DNA from: Cyclaneusma minus
Lineage: Eukaryota > Ascomycota > Leotiomycetes > Marthamycetales > Marthamycetaceae
Reading direction: 5' to 3'
DNA: 64,000 nucleotides
NCBI GenBank assembly: GCA_037179335.1
Contig: JAKZHN010000027.1
Span: forward strand, 400,237-464,236
The notes under the pieces were generated by a model that saw only the letters and a list, made by a program, of their open reading frames with translations, was not told the origin of the DNA and did not search any database. This document shows, piece after piece, positions 45,740 through 57,406 of the stretch. Numbering within the stretch: the stretch's first letter is position 1; each line of letters starts with the position of its first letter. Both the position numbers and the translations under genes were made by a program.

Positions 45740-47626
45740 TTACCAGGTCTCGGCAATGTAGCTGCCACTCTCCTTCTTGAGCTTCCAGAACTCCTCAGCA
45801 TCTGCCCTGCTCAAGTTGCCCTTGCTCATTGCCACATCCACGAGAGCTGCCTCAACACCCTCACCCATTCCTTTGCTACTGCCACAAACAAAGATTCTTC
45901 CGTCAAGCGCATTGATGATGAACCATACCAAGTCAGCCTGGTTCCTGACTTCCTCTTGCACGTAACGGCCAGTGCCCTGTCGGCTTTGCACCACCTTCTT
46001 GACTTCATTCTCATGAACACCCCATTCTCCAGAGTACAGTTCATCCAAAAGACTATCCCTCACACCCTGCAAGACCCAGACCTTGTTGGCGCAGTTGGCG
46101 TTCTTCAGGCGTCTTTGGACGAAGCCTCGGAAAGGAGCAACACCAACACCAGCACCGACCAACAACATGGGTCCATCAGACTGGAATTCCCTGGCCAGAG
46201 GATTTGCCATCAAGCCTTTGAACATGGGAATCCTGATATCAATGTTTGTCTCCCCGCGCTTTTCCGCCTCGATGAATTTTATAGCCTGTCGTTCGAAGAA
46301 GCCAGATCCGACACCTGTGCGCTTTCCACCACGCCAGTCGGGTGTCTCATGTACGGAAACAGCGATGGAAATCAGGCGGTGGCAGCCTTCTACTGGAACG
46401 CAGTCCTCGTGTGGGTCATTCGACAGGGAGTAGAAGCGTGGCATCAGGGGCTGGAGGACGGACAAGAGGTGGTCTAGTGGTGGCTTGCTGGAGGGGAAGG
46501 CGTTGAGGAGCTGGTTGACAGTGATGTGGGGACCAGTACGGAATTCGCAGAAGGCCTGCTGTCCCTCCGCCGCGCAAAGATACATGAGCAGCTTCCTCTC
46601 GTTCACATCAGTGGCATATTCGGCGAACAGCCTGATGAGAGGCTTGGTTGGAGGGTAGGATTGGATGTCGCTGCACCAGGTGAGAAGGTCTCGGCGGGTG
46701 GTGATAAGCTCGCGTGCCTTTTCATCTCCCCAGACGGTGGGCCATCTACCACCTTCCGTCTTTAGCAGAACGGGACGGTCACGCATAGAACGAGGGATTA
46801 GAAGAAGATCCATCAGCTCCTCTACTTCCGACTCAGCATTGGGCGCCATGACACCGATTGCTCCACCGACTTTGAAATCCACACCACCTTCTTCAGGATA
46901 GTTTGTGACATCCATATCGAAATTGTATGTTCGCTTTTCAGCGCCAGGCTTTGTCAATTCTCGGCAATGGAATAGCCTTGCCGAGTAGACATCGTAGGGC
47001 GGGTGTGGCTTGACGAAGGTGGGAGGATGGACGGTGGTGTCGATTTCTTTGTTACATTGTGTGAGATGTGGTGTGAAGTCGATCGAGTTGTCTGCTGATT
47101 TGGAGTCGTTTGTAGACTCAGTTAATGGCTTGAGAGACAGGGCAGAGTCGGTAGAAGATGGTATCTTGGACAGGCCCTTGACAGATGCCAGTGTTGCAAT
47201 CTTTTTGGGGAGTTCGGAGATGGCAGAGAGGGTGGTAGGGATCAAGCCGATCTTCAGGCCGAGAGAACGGTAGGCTTGGTTGTTTGGTAGAGGGATGCGC
47301 TCGAATGTAAGGCCATCCTGCTTCGTCACAGCCATACAGCATCCACCGCCACAGCATCGTTCGACCAGGCGCGTGCCGGGTTCACCCACCAGTCGCTCGA
47401 CATCGGCGGCATTCTGCGAGATCAGCTTTGTCGAGGCGCGTCGCGGGCGGGGCGGCTCAGGCTCATCAGGCTCGTCGGACGAGGACGAGTAGGACAGCGA
47501 CGGGGCCTGTGAGTCGTTGCGGGTCGGCTGTGGCTCGCTTGGGATGCAGTGTGTGGTGGTCTTCATGCGGAGGGGCAGTGGGCGAATCATGGCTATGAAT
47601 TGGGGCAACAGCGGCCGTCGCAGCAT
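45740..47626 (-). CDS. FAD/NADPH reductase of the cytochrome P450 reductase family with N-terminal Cys motif
   Basis: A single exon of 628 aa from ATG 47626; the frame is open further upstream without an ATG. The N-terminus is Arg-rich and acid-poor (MLRRPLLPQFIAMIRPLPLR), suggesting mitochondrial import. The Cys-rich motif ERCCGGGCC lies at about 89-97, like the 'oxidoreductase-like' N-terminal domain. A ferredoxin-reductase module follows: FAD-binding MPRFYSLS, NADP-binding MLLVGAGVGVAPFRGFVQRR, GRIFVCGSSKGMG, and a C-terminal Trp. The flavodoxin (FMN) domain of true P450 reductase is absent, so electrons probably pass to another acceptor, possibly the Cys motif or a partner. The partner is unknown. 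A 19-bp triple repeat lies about 115 bp upstream. Confidence 0.85.
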   Translation of the reverse strand: MLRRPLLPQFIAMIRPLPLRMKTTTHCIPSEPQPTRNDSQAPSLSYSSSSDEPDEPEPPRPRRASTKLISQNAADVERLVGEPGTRLVERCCGGGCCMAVTKQDGLTFERIPLPNNQAYRSLGLKIGLIPTTLSAISELPKKIATLASVKGLSKIPSSTDSALSLKPLTESTNDSKSADNSIDFTPHLTQCNKEIDTTVHPPTFVKPHPPYDVYSARLFHCRELTKPGAEKRTYNFDMDVTNYPEEGGVDFKVGGAIGVMAPNAESEVEELMDLLLIPRSMRDRPVLLKTEGGRWPTVWGDEKARELITTRRDLLTWCSDIQSYPPTKPLIRLFAEYATDVNERKLLMYLCAAEGQQAFCEFRTGPHITVNQLLNAFPSSKPPLDHLLSVLQPLMPRFYSLSNDPHEDCVPVEGCHRLISIAVSVHETPDWRGGKRTGVGSGFFERQAIKFIEAEKRGETNIDIRIPMFKGLMANPLAREFQSDGPMLLVGAGVGVAPFRGFVQRRLKNANCANKVWVLQGVRDSLLDELYSGEWGVHENEVKKVVQSRQGTGRYVQEEVRNQADLVWFIINALDGRIFVCGSSKGMGEGVEAALVDVAMSKGNLSRADAEEFWKLKKESGSYIAETW

Positions 47627-50600
47627 GTAGGAGGCGCAAGGTCGGAGAAAGTGGCGCAATTGCAGTGCCAACTAGGGTCGCATTGACCAGTGTCGCGTAG
47701 GAAGAATAATTGGCGTCGAGAGTCGGAGAGTTGGGGTTGACAGTGGAATTGAGGATTGACGGTGGAATTGAGGATTGACGGTGGAATTGAGGATGGAGGG
47801 CGGCGAAAAAAAGTGGTGACGTTCGCGTGCTGTGCGACTAGAACTATCTCACGTTGGCGCACCACAGATCGAACGTGCCGGCAGTAATTCTTTTCGAGAG
47901 CGACAGAGATGGACAATGGCGAGATGAATAGGTGGACGGATTATGTCGGACGTCTGTCGAAATGGCGATTTATCAGGTGAGGAGAGAGTGGAAGAGTGGA
48001 TGGGAGAGGCGATGTCAAGACGGCTTGGGCTGGCGCGAGAGCGAAAGGCGCTGGAATGGCGTTCTTTCCGCTGCAGATGGGCTCTTTGGCGTTTGTTTCC
48101 GTCGCCACTGCCAACTCTGCACTCAACTTTATGAGGTCAACTGGCGGATGCTGTGCTGTCTTATTGAAGTCTCGCGCCTGATCTGGTCCTGGTGGAAAAG
48201 CACAATCGATGCTGTGCTGCGTCACGCCCGCAACGGCGTTTTTCCTTTTATAAACACAAAATGTCCAAGACACACCCTCAGCCACATAGCCCCTTTCGCC
48301 TGTCCCTCGGCCGGCATCGGTAGCGGCTGTCATTCAACAAAAAATGCGCCTCTGTCGTGCAGCCAAGCAGCTAGAAAGAGTCGAAGCGTCCCGAGCCTGG
48401 ATGGGAGGAAGCGTGCTGTGACCACTTTCCGGCTCAGACCTGGCCGAGAACTGCGGAGGGGGCCCCCTGTCTGACTTTATTTCCGGCTCATTTATTACCA
48501 GACTGGCAGGCCGGGGGGACGTCGTCGTATGCATTCATTACGACTACAGCCCAAGGCGGCATCTCGAGACGGGAAAGGCCACGTCGAGAACGACGAGGAA
48601 CTTATGCCTTTCAGAGGGAATCTGGGACGAGTCGACGACTCCTTACTGTCTACATATACATATCAAAGGTGCCAGCGCGGAACGCTCAATGTTTTCGAGG
48701 ACCCCAGTCTACAAATGACATTGATGATATCTGTCGAGTAGTATTCACTCGAACCGACACCAGAAGCCTCCGCCATCCTTCCCCCACACCACCCCACCGA
48801 TGATTTCGTACATGTATTTTGTACAGCCACGAGTCGCACAAGAGGCTTCCCCAATGTGGTTGGCGGCCAATATCCCGAGCGAATCAGGCCAAGCCAGCGT
48901 TGACGCTGGATCGCTGGATCAATTGCTGGATCGGATTCTCTGGACTTCGCGATCACAGCCAACGAGGAGACTTCAGTGACCTTTGCGTCTTTGACCGGAT
49001 CTAGGGCTTCAGCCTTGACACATGGCTTGCTGGGCAGCCAGCCGCTTACTCCTTGTCTGCTCTATGTCTGTAGCTGACACAACTCATCCCAGCCCCTGAT
49101 TACTGGGTCTCATACCACTAATACGGGTACCACTTTCATACCATCCTTTACATCCACGATGTTGCTGCTTCTTGGCTTCTCTCACGGCGAGGGAATCACT
49201 GGTGGAATCAGGACTTGGAGTCCTCACGTCACGAGTCTGGCTGCTGCTCAGCTGTCCAGTCTGTATCGATCGGCTGGTGATCTCAAGCTGTGTGTTGAAA
49301 ACTATTGGCCAGCAATATCTCCATGGCTGCCATCGTCATTCAGTCGTCATCAACTGCTTCTTCTGTCGCTCATGTTCCTATTGCTTTTACAGCATGAAAA
49401 CGTCCACGTCGACTCAGTCTGAATACATATCACCCCTTTTATGATCCCGGCTCCAGCATGCAACATCTCCACCGCCAACGTCCAGTTGTTTCGATTGAAG
49501 TCCCGGCTTCTCAGAGTTTAGCCGTTTATCATGCTTCCATCCATGATCCATGCGGGTCATACCCAATTTCGGAATCTAATCAGATCCATCTTATCACCTT
49601 GGCGCACTCCTTTATCTGATCATCTTAATACCGGCCTTCTATAATTCCGTGACACGGCACGACCTCGATCTCAAAGAACGCCAAAATTCGATCTATGATG
49701 ACCACTCGAAGCTTCGGAGTTCCAGTCGAACAACAAAGAGGAACACCCACGCGGTCCACATGATCCTGGACCATTGCTCCGGTGATGCCCCGTATCGCTC
49801 TGCAGATTTTTCAGATAATCTAATCTGATCGTGCAGTGCTGCTCCTGGGTGGGCCCCGATCACCGGTGCGAGCTGAGGCTAACGCGTAACGGCATTAGTG
49901 AACCCAGAGGAACGGGTTTTGTTACTATCTTGAGCTTGTACAAAGAGCATAGCCTGTCGAACTTGACTGTCTTGACACCTGACACGAAGCGTTGGGTTCT
50001 TGAGCCTTGGAGAGGGTACATGTATTGACCACCCCACAAAGTTCACACAGAACCAAGAGAAGGCAGAGCGAACTTGGCAGCTTGCCGAAGGGAACGGTGG
50101 AAATGCTCACTCACAAGTGCGAACCGAGATTGGGATGACCAGTGAGTTGGGACGATCCGGAACAGAAGGAACAGCTTCCCTTTCGTGGGACGGAATAATG
50201 TCTGCAGTGTCTGATGTTAGGCTCTTGTATGTAAGTCCATTCGAAATATTTCCGCTTTTAACGTGGTTTCACCTCGTAATCCATTCCCCTTCGCTCCAAG
50301 CTCTAGGAATGAAAGTGGAGAGCACTGGAGCCAAGTATCGCAGTCGAAGTACATGCCAGCTATCAACGAGACCAGGATCGCAGATTTGAATCTCGTTTCA
50401 AGCTTTCTTTTGCTACAGCCAGAACCGAGAACCAGGATCAACCAAAGCAATCGTCGCCATTCTTCGATCTGGTTCCTTCGCCTCTTTTTTCCTTCTCACA
50501 ACCTTGTATTCAGGGGACCTGGAAGCTCAGGACATACTTCAGAAAAAGCAACGCTGAAACTCATAATTTGCACACTTGGGCCGCGATCCATCTTCGTCCT

Positions 50601-51649
50601 CCTTGTGAACCAGGGACGTTGTATTTACAATCACTCGACTCCTTCTTGGCCACCAGATAGTTTCCAAACCACTCCGTGCAGACCAAGTGTTTGTGTGCGT
50701 GACGGATTCCTTGAAGCTATTCCGCATCGGCCAAATCAGGTACCACATTAGACTCATCACTACTGGCTTCCCGCTGTCGAGGTAGTGACGACATGGACTT
50801 GATTTCTGCGTCCCTGAACTTGGGAAGAAGGGCTCTTATTCCATTCAAACGCGCCGCCGGCTCTTTACTCCCAAGCATATTCGTTTAACCTGTGGCAAGT
50901 TGCTCATAAGGTTTGCGCCTCTGTGAATCTTGTGCTGTGCCTATGAACACGCCTGCAATGATTTCGTGAAAGCAGTACCTGACAGTCCTCACTTGAACCT
51001 TGAGCTATGGCACACTTCCTTGAAGAACTTTTGCCAAATCAAGCTACTGTCTAGGGGGAAGCAGTGCTGTCATGCTGCTCATGCTGCTCATGCATTCGAG
51101 GTGGTTCTGTTCGATCTGCACTGTACTTCGCTGGTCCCGAATAGAGCACATATGGTTGGAGGAACCAACTCTTTGAAACTCTCCCTCTCTCCCTCTCAGT
51201 TGAGTATCTCTTTATCGCCAACCAAGCTTAACACCCTCCCCTTTCGACTGTGACACCGTGTCTCTGTTCAAGTGTTGTATAGAACTATCTCAACTTCTCC
51301 CAGAGGAAGTGTGATCGCCTCCTATCTCTGTCTCCAAGGCCTGTTCTGAGGCCTCCTTGGCCTCTGCTTATCAAAAATAAATCTCCAAAGCTGAGAGCCT
51401 GAGTGCTGGAATCGACCACAAATTCCTAGACGCGATTTGAATAGAGCCGCCGCCCACCTTCCTTCCAGCTAGCACAGCGACTCCCACGCCAGCAGTCATG
51501 ATGACATCCACATTTCACTTTGGTGTCTGTAGAGTCAGCAAATCGAGATGGCCCACAGATAAAATCACAAAAACTTGTGCAAATTCGGCCACCTTAAATG
51601 CTTCGGAGACGAAGGTCGCAAAAGCTGTGCTAAAAAGCAAAAGATTGAG
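47627..51649. other. Long gene-poor region
   Basis: About 4 kb upstream of the reductase contains no convincing coding sequence. Open frames of 60-180 codons lack domains and overlap each other. It holds the reductase promoter with a triple 19-bp repeat, then unremarkable sequence to the tRNA gene at 51650. Confidence 0.45.
47741..47797. repeat. Three tandem copies of a 19-bp unit upstream of the reductase
   Basis: The unit CGGTGGAATTGAGGATTGA appears at 47741, 47760 and 47779 with one or two changes per copy. The array lies about 115-170 bp before the ATG, so a promoter or 5' UTR role is possible but unproven. Confidence 0.9.
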
Positions 51650-51738
51650 TAGTTGTACTGAGGATCGAACTCAGAACCTTCTCGGAACATTGCTCACAAG
51701 CTGTGAACGAGAAATCATAACCATTAGACCATACAACT
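51650..51738 (-). tRNA. tRNA-Val (CAC), with 16-nt intron
   Basis: The minus strand folds as a tRNA. The acceptor stem AGTTGTA pairs with TACAACT over 7 bp, and A is the discriminator. The D arm carries a box A (TGGTCTAATGG). The anticodon stem TCTCG pairs with CGAGA, and the T arm CTGAG-TTCGATC-CTCAG is perfect and carries box B. The anticodon loop reads TTCACA then C, with a 16-nt insert between positions 37 and 38, the standard place for nuclear tRNA introns. The anticodon CAC indicates valine. The span of 89 nt is exactly 73 plus 16. The D stem is weak (one mismatch, one G-U), and the A1-U72 pair is unusual, so identity is less certain than class. Confidence 0.75.
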
Positions 51739-52272
51739 AGATTCGATGTAAAAAACTGCCGAGTCCACGCAGAAGTAAGCAAACAATTTATCGCCGACAA
51801 GCTCGAACCGCTCAGACGCCGATATGCGATGCACTGGAATAGGAACCAGCGGGGATTTATATGACTATTTGTGCTCAAACATGCGCATTCTGCTGCTGGA
51901 GTTTCAGAGCATTTTGTTATTTGCATTGCATGTAAACCTCGTACCTACCGTAGTCAAGCAATGAAGGAAAGCCGATCATGGGCCCCTTCATTTATCCCTA
52001 AAGCAGAAGTCGGCATCGAAAAATAGGGGCAGCGCTCCTGCCCACGGCGCTTGTTTCAGGGACTTTCCGCCGTCGCAGCATCCCACTTTCGTAGCCTCAC
52101 AGCTCAGCCCGCCCACCAACTCCACCTCAGCTGCGCGCGACACCGTGCTGGCCAATATCTTTTCGAACGCCCGTCCACTGCCTCGACAACAACCTCGCAC
52201 ACGCTCCCTAGCTTGCATCTTTATACTGCAACTGATCCCACCGAGTCGCCTACCTTCAGTGCATGAATCCAA
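51739..52272. other. Promoter region of the coronin gene
   Basis: Non-coding sequence lies between the tRNA and the coronin ATG. No specific element was recognised. Confidence 0.45.
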
Positions 52273-54614
52273 ATGGCAGGCCGTTTTGTGCGCTCGTCGA
52301 AGTTTCGTAAGCTGTCCCCACCAGAGGTCTAAGGGGCTGAGAGCTGTGAGCCTGCGCCTGGATGCTGATTGTCTGCCTTGTGACAAACAGGACATGTCTT
52401 CGGCAAGCCATCTCGCAAGGAGCAGTGCTACGATAATCTGCGAATCTCGCGCAATGCCTGGGACACGAATCTGGTCAAGGTACGCATTGCGACACTTGAG
52501 CGGATGCGCCGATACAGTGTATGCGCCAATGTAGCAGACTGGCTGACGACTACTCTCCTAGGCCAATCCCGAGTTTCTGTCTGTCAATTGGGAGGCGAGT
52601 GGTGGAGGAGCCTTTGCTGTGTTGCCACTGAACGAGAAGGGCAGATTGCCAGAAGTGATTCCCTTGTTCAGAGGACATACGGCTCCTGTGCTCGATACAG
52701 ACTGGTAGGCGCCCAGACGTTGGTGGCAAGGGCATTGAGCATTGACATTGTGTAGGAACCCTTTCAACGACCATATCATTGCCTCTGGATCTGATGATGG
52801 CAAGGTTTTCATATGGCAGGTGCCTCAGGGTTACAGTCTTTACACCGATGCTGAAGAGCCTCAAGATGTTGCGCCTGTATCGAAGTTGACTGGTCACTCC
52901 CGGTAGGTTGGGAAATCAGCATTGAGAAGATCAGGATTGAGGAACAGCAGCTAACGAGAGCACAGAAAAGTCGGACATGTCCTCTTCAACCCTGCCGCCG
53001 AAAACATCCTCGCCTCAGCCTCCGGTGATTACACGATCAAGCTATGGGATATCGAATCTGGCAAATCACCCTTGACCCTCAAGCATGGTGATATCGTACA
53101 GAGTTTGTCGTGGAGCGCCAATGGATCGATGATGGTGACTACTTCTCGAGACAAGAAGCTACGAATCTGGGATGTCCGACAAGAGAGACCTGCACACGAG
53201 GTCCCTGGTCATACAGGCGCAAAGAACAGCAGAGCCGTATGGATGGGTGAACATAATCGTGTGGTCACTACTGGATTCTCCAAGATGAGTGATCGCCAGA
53301 TGGCTTTGTGGGATGTTGGAAACCCGAGGGAGCCTGTTGGTGGATTCGAGGTGTTGGATTCGATCTCGGGTGTTTGCATGCCTTTCTGGGGTAAGCATGG
53401 AGAGCGCGTATTTCAACGACGGAAGACTAATGTTTTCGGCAGATGATGGTACTCAATGTTTGTACTTGGCCGGCAAAGGGTGAGTTCAATTTGTTTCTGA
53501 TTCTTGTTCCTGATTTTGCTCTCAGGCTCGGTTTCTCTTGGTTCCTCTCGGTCCTCCTCGATCCCTTACTAATATGATTCTAGTGATGGCAACATTCGAT
53601 ACTTTGAGTATGAGAACGACAAATTCGAGTTCCTCTCCGAGTACAAGTCAAGCGATCCCCAGCGTGGTATCGCCTTCATGCCACGTCGCGGCATCAATGT
53701 GAGATTCCTCAAAACTGCTGATATGTCCCACACGAAACTTCTGCTAACTATCGCAGGTCCACGAGAACGAAGTCATGAAAGCATTCAAGACTGTCGCCGA
53801 CAGCTACATTGAACCCATCTCCTTCGTCGTTCCTCGCCGCTCTGAGATGTTCCAGTCCGATATCTACCCACCTGCAACCGGTATTAAGCCTGGCATGAGT
53901 GCTCAGGAGTGGCTCAATGGCGCAAACAACCTTCCTCCTAAGATTGACCTCGAGAGTGTGTTTGATGGAGCCGCCCCCGTGGAAGTTCCATCCGACTACA
54001 AGCCAGCTACCTCCGCCCCTGCGCCTACCCCCGCGAAAGCGCCCGCACCTGCAAAGAAAGAGCCCGAACTAGAGCGTGCTCCTGCAGCTGCCATGCGCGG
54101 CCCCCCTCCATCTATGTCTGAGCAGAAAGGATCTATTGCTGCCATGGCTTCCAAATTTCAAGACAATGAGCCAGAGGATGATGACAACGAAGATGCCTCT
54201 TCTTTTGAGGAGATTGCTAAGCCTGTCCATCGTTCTGCCATGAAGACAGAGCCTGCCCCAGTTGCCAAGGCCGCCCCCTCAGCTGCCAAGCAGTATGAAT
54301 CGGCAATTCGCGCCTCGCAGTCTTCTACACAGTCTGCCGCTCCTACCAAGACCTCTACATTCTCCTCTAACGGTCCCTCGAGCGGAAACAATGCGTCAAA
54401 CGCTGGCCAGAGTAGCGTGGAGCAGAGCCTCGAGCAAATCAAGAAAATCCTCCAAATACAAACCCATACCATTACCCAACAGAGCGAGAAGATTGGTCTA
54501 TTGACGCAGGAGGTTGATACTTTGAAGGTGAAGGTCGCTCAGCAGAGTGGGGACAGCGGTATGAGTGAGCGAATCCGACAGTTGGAGTTGGAGCTCGAGG
54601 CTGCCAGGTCCTGA
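52273..54614 (+). CDS. CRN1: Coronin, actin-binding WD40 protein
   Basis: Bundles actin filaments and regulates Arp2/3 at endocytic patches. Eight exons give 615 aa with all phases matching: join(52273..52306, 52391..52479, 52562..52704, 52756..52902, 52966..53390, 53443..53479, 53584..53698, 53757..54614). The start MAGRFVRSSKFRHVFGK is the coronin signature. WD40 repeats form the propeller (DDGKVFIWQVPQ; ASGDYTIKLWDIESG; TTSRDKKLRIWDVRQ). The conserved VVPRRSEMFQSDIYPPATG follows. The tail is Pro/Ala-rich with an acidic stretch (EDDDNEDASSFEE) and ends in a coiled coil (SEKIGLLTQEVDTLKVKVAQ). Introns are 51-105 nt. Confidence 0.96.
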
Positions 54615-55903
54615 GAAGTTTGTGCTCAAATGAGAGATACGAAGGTGAGAAGAGAAGTGCAAGGGCAAATAAAAGGACTGGGAATGAAACCCAGTGGAGG
54701 AAAAACCCGGTGGAGGAAAAATTCGTGTCTTGTTTATTGCATTCGATGTTTGGTGGTGCTGGCCTGTTTTGAAGGCACGAACAAAAGTCTCGGCCTCTTT
54801 TTGCATTCGAACTTTGTTTTCAAACTTCATTGCGGTGGATAGATGGGTATGCACACGACCGAGTTTTGTTTTGAGTTTTCTGTGTTTGAGATAAGCAGCC
54901 TGGGGGAAGGTCGTCTGTTTTCTTGCGTGAGAAGAGAAAGTGATAGAAACAGCATCTGGAGAAGTTTCTAGCTCAATAGGCATTGAACTCAAGAGTCATG
55001 AGTGGAGGATTACTTGTTTTGCGTTGTCTTGTGCATCTTGTGTATGATTATATTGTCTTGATGATGGCGGGTGTTCTAGGGTTCATTATGGTCAGTGGTC
55101 TCATCATCTCACCATCTCATGCATGAGAATCCTCAATCCACAAGGTTGGTCATCTGGGGTAGCTATACGTCAGCATCGCAAGTTCTTGGGGTTTGAAGTC
55201 TGAAGCTCTCCTCGCATCCTCCCTACCACCAATCAGCACCACGTCTTCGAGTCTAGGGGAACCAGTTCAAACACCCGGTCTACCCTTCTGCAATTTTGGG
55301 TTCGCCCTCACATGCGCATCACTCACAGCCGGCGCTCAATCGTTGGGCAAGTCTTCGGTTCTGCGTTCCAGGTGAGGCTCCGAGCGAAGTGGAAACGATG
55401 TTTTGATTCGGTGCGGGTAACTATACTCATTTCCCGCCATGGAATTATCTTTGCGTTTCATACTCGGCTGCGTGACGCGTCAGAGCACGCACACTAATAT
55501 ACATAGAAAACGATCGCCTCCATCAATATCTGATCCGTCATATCATATACTCGTTCGGAGTTCCTCGGTCGACCACACCCGCCGACTTTTTAGGTTCTCC
55601 GCCACTTGACCCATCATTCAACGACCTTCCCATCATTTCTTGGTATTTGATGAAGAGACAGCCGCCCGTTCCTCAAGGAATAACCACCAGGCCTGCGTCA
55701 AGGCTTTCAACTACAGAAATATGAACATATGAGCCAAGCAAGCATCGACGATTGGTCGTTTCCGCAAACGCCACTTCAAATCCACCTCCACCCATTAAAT
55801 TCATCACCTATATCACCCGCATTCCGCCAAGCACACCCCCGTCCATTCCACCAAGCACCTCCCCTCAATCAATCACTCGAACCTCATTACGACGCCCCGC
55901 CAA
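54615..55903. other. Intergenic region, convergent genes
   Basis: This stretch lies between the facing 3' ends of the coronin and DUF3712-type genes. A short direct repeat (GTGGAGGAAAAA, two copies near 54693-54720) is the only structure noticed. Confidence 0.45.
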
Positions 55904-57406
55904 TTACGAAGACCCAGCCAAAGCATCGGTCAAGACCTGCGCAACATTCAAGCTCAACACCAAAGGATTGCTCGCCAAAGCTTCCTGGTAATAAGTGATG
56001 TTCGTTCCATTGACAACCGCTGCAGTCGGAGTCACTTCCATGTTCACGTAGCCATTAGGCAGCAGACTGCCGGCCACAAGCGTCGTGTTGATCAGGGCAG
56101 TCATTGGGAAGTAGTTGTCACCGGGGACGATCGTCATGTCTTCGACAGTCGAGGTACCGACAGGACCGGTGGTTACGTTGGTAGTGAACATGTCAAAGGT
56201 TACATTGCCCATTTCGATGGTCATGAAGGATGGGTTGGGGATGAAGAGTTGGCCGCTGAAGTTGGGTTCTGTGCCGGATGCTGAGAGGTTGAGAGCTGGG
56301 GAGGTTACGTTTAAGCCGGCAAGGCCGTTGAGTCCTGTTTTGTTTGTGTCAGCTGATTTTCGGCTTTCTCGAGCAAGGGATCTTCGGCATGCGAGGATTT
56401 TGGTATGTGAAAACTCGGATCTTGGTATATGAAAACTTGGCATGTGCCAGCTCGGCCTGCCAGCTCGGCATCCACGAGTCCAGCGTATGAGTTCTCTCAT
56501 CTGGAATGAAAGGGATGGAATATATATGGAGAGGAAACTAACCCTTGTATGTCACGGTCTTGTTGTAGTTCACAGTGTTGACTGGCAAGCCGCCTTCGTG
56601 GATCTTGGTCTTTCCGGCCAGCTGAATGGTAACGTATTCTTGAGTGAGACAAGCTGACGAGTACGCACTCAAGGAGTCCTGGCTGGCAATAGGGGTATCC
56701 TTAGCTACCACGCTGACATTGTTGTCGCCCTTCTGGACCTTGACAGACGGAATTTGGACGTAGAGAATGGGGCTGGCCATGACGGTTCCATTGACTACGA
56801 GGGAAAGGGAAGCGTTGAAGCTGTCGAGTGTGGGTTTGTAGGAAGAGGTGGAGTGTTGGACGGATTCGGAGATGAGGGTGATGGTGTCGGCGGTTGGGTC
56901 TAGATATTGGATGCTGGTGAAGTTGAGGGTTGAGTCGTTGATGCCATCTTGTTCGATTTTGGGGACAGCGACGTAGATTCTTTGGTTTGTCAGTACGTGT
57001 TGAGATCCTTGGTGTTCAGAATCTTGCAACTTTATGTCCAAGCCACAGCAAAACGGAAGAGAGTGCTCGCATTCTGCGGTTCAGTCGCAGCAGTCGCAGC
57101 AGTTACAACCCACTCCGAGTCGTCGCCGCAGCCCTCTCCCAGTCACCACAGCGATTCCAACACCCTCCGAGTCGCCGCCGCCCCCGTGCTGCACGAAGGA
57201 AATCAAAGAACGATGAGCACTCACATCGGTAAGACAACAACCAAAACCACAATGATGAAAATGATCAAATGGAGCCACCACCACCTTGCACAATGCCTCT
57301 TTGTCCGCTGTCCGAATGTTGGTTTGCCATTTGAATCGCCCGTTTCCGACGTCTCAACTTGGTTTATAGCCTCCGCCTTTTTGTCTGACTCAACTGAGGA
57401 TGACAT
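55904..57406 (-). CDS. Single-pass membrane protein of the DUF3712 type
   Basis: Three exons, complement(join(55904..56334, 56543..56979, 57225..57406)), give 349 aa in frame. A short polar N-terminus (about 1-40) leads to one transmembrane helix (WWWLHLIIFIIVVLVVVLP, about 42-61). The remainder is presumably extracellular and rich in Asn-X-Thr/Ser sites and beta strands: LNVTSPALNLSASG, IPNPSFMTIEMGNVTFDM, GYVNMEVTPTAAVVNGTNI. This matches fungal DUF3712 proteins, whose function is unknown. Introns are 245 nt and 208 nt, longer than usual here. The second contains short near-repeats (tatgaaaactcggatcttgg and a similar copy). Confidence 0.85.

Noticed and set aside
47932..48474. 180-codon plus-strand frame upstream of the reductase
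   Set aside because: Four overlapping frames are open here, none with a recognisable motif; likely chance in balanced-GC sequence.
50263..50751. 162-codon plus-strand frame in the gene-poor region
   Set aside because: No domain, composition like random sequence, competing frames on both strands.
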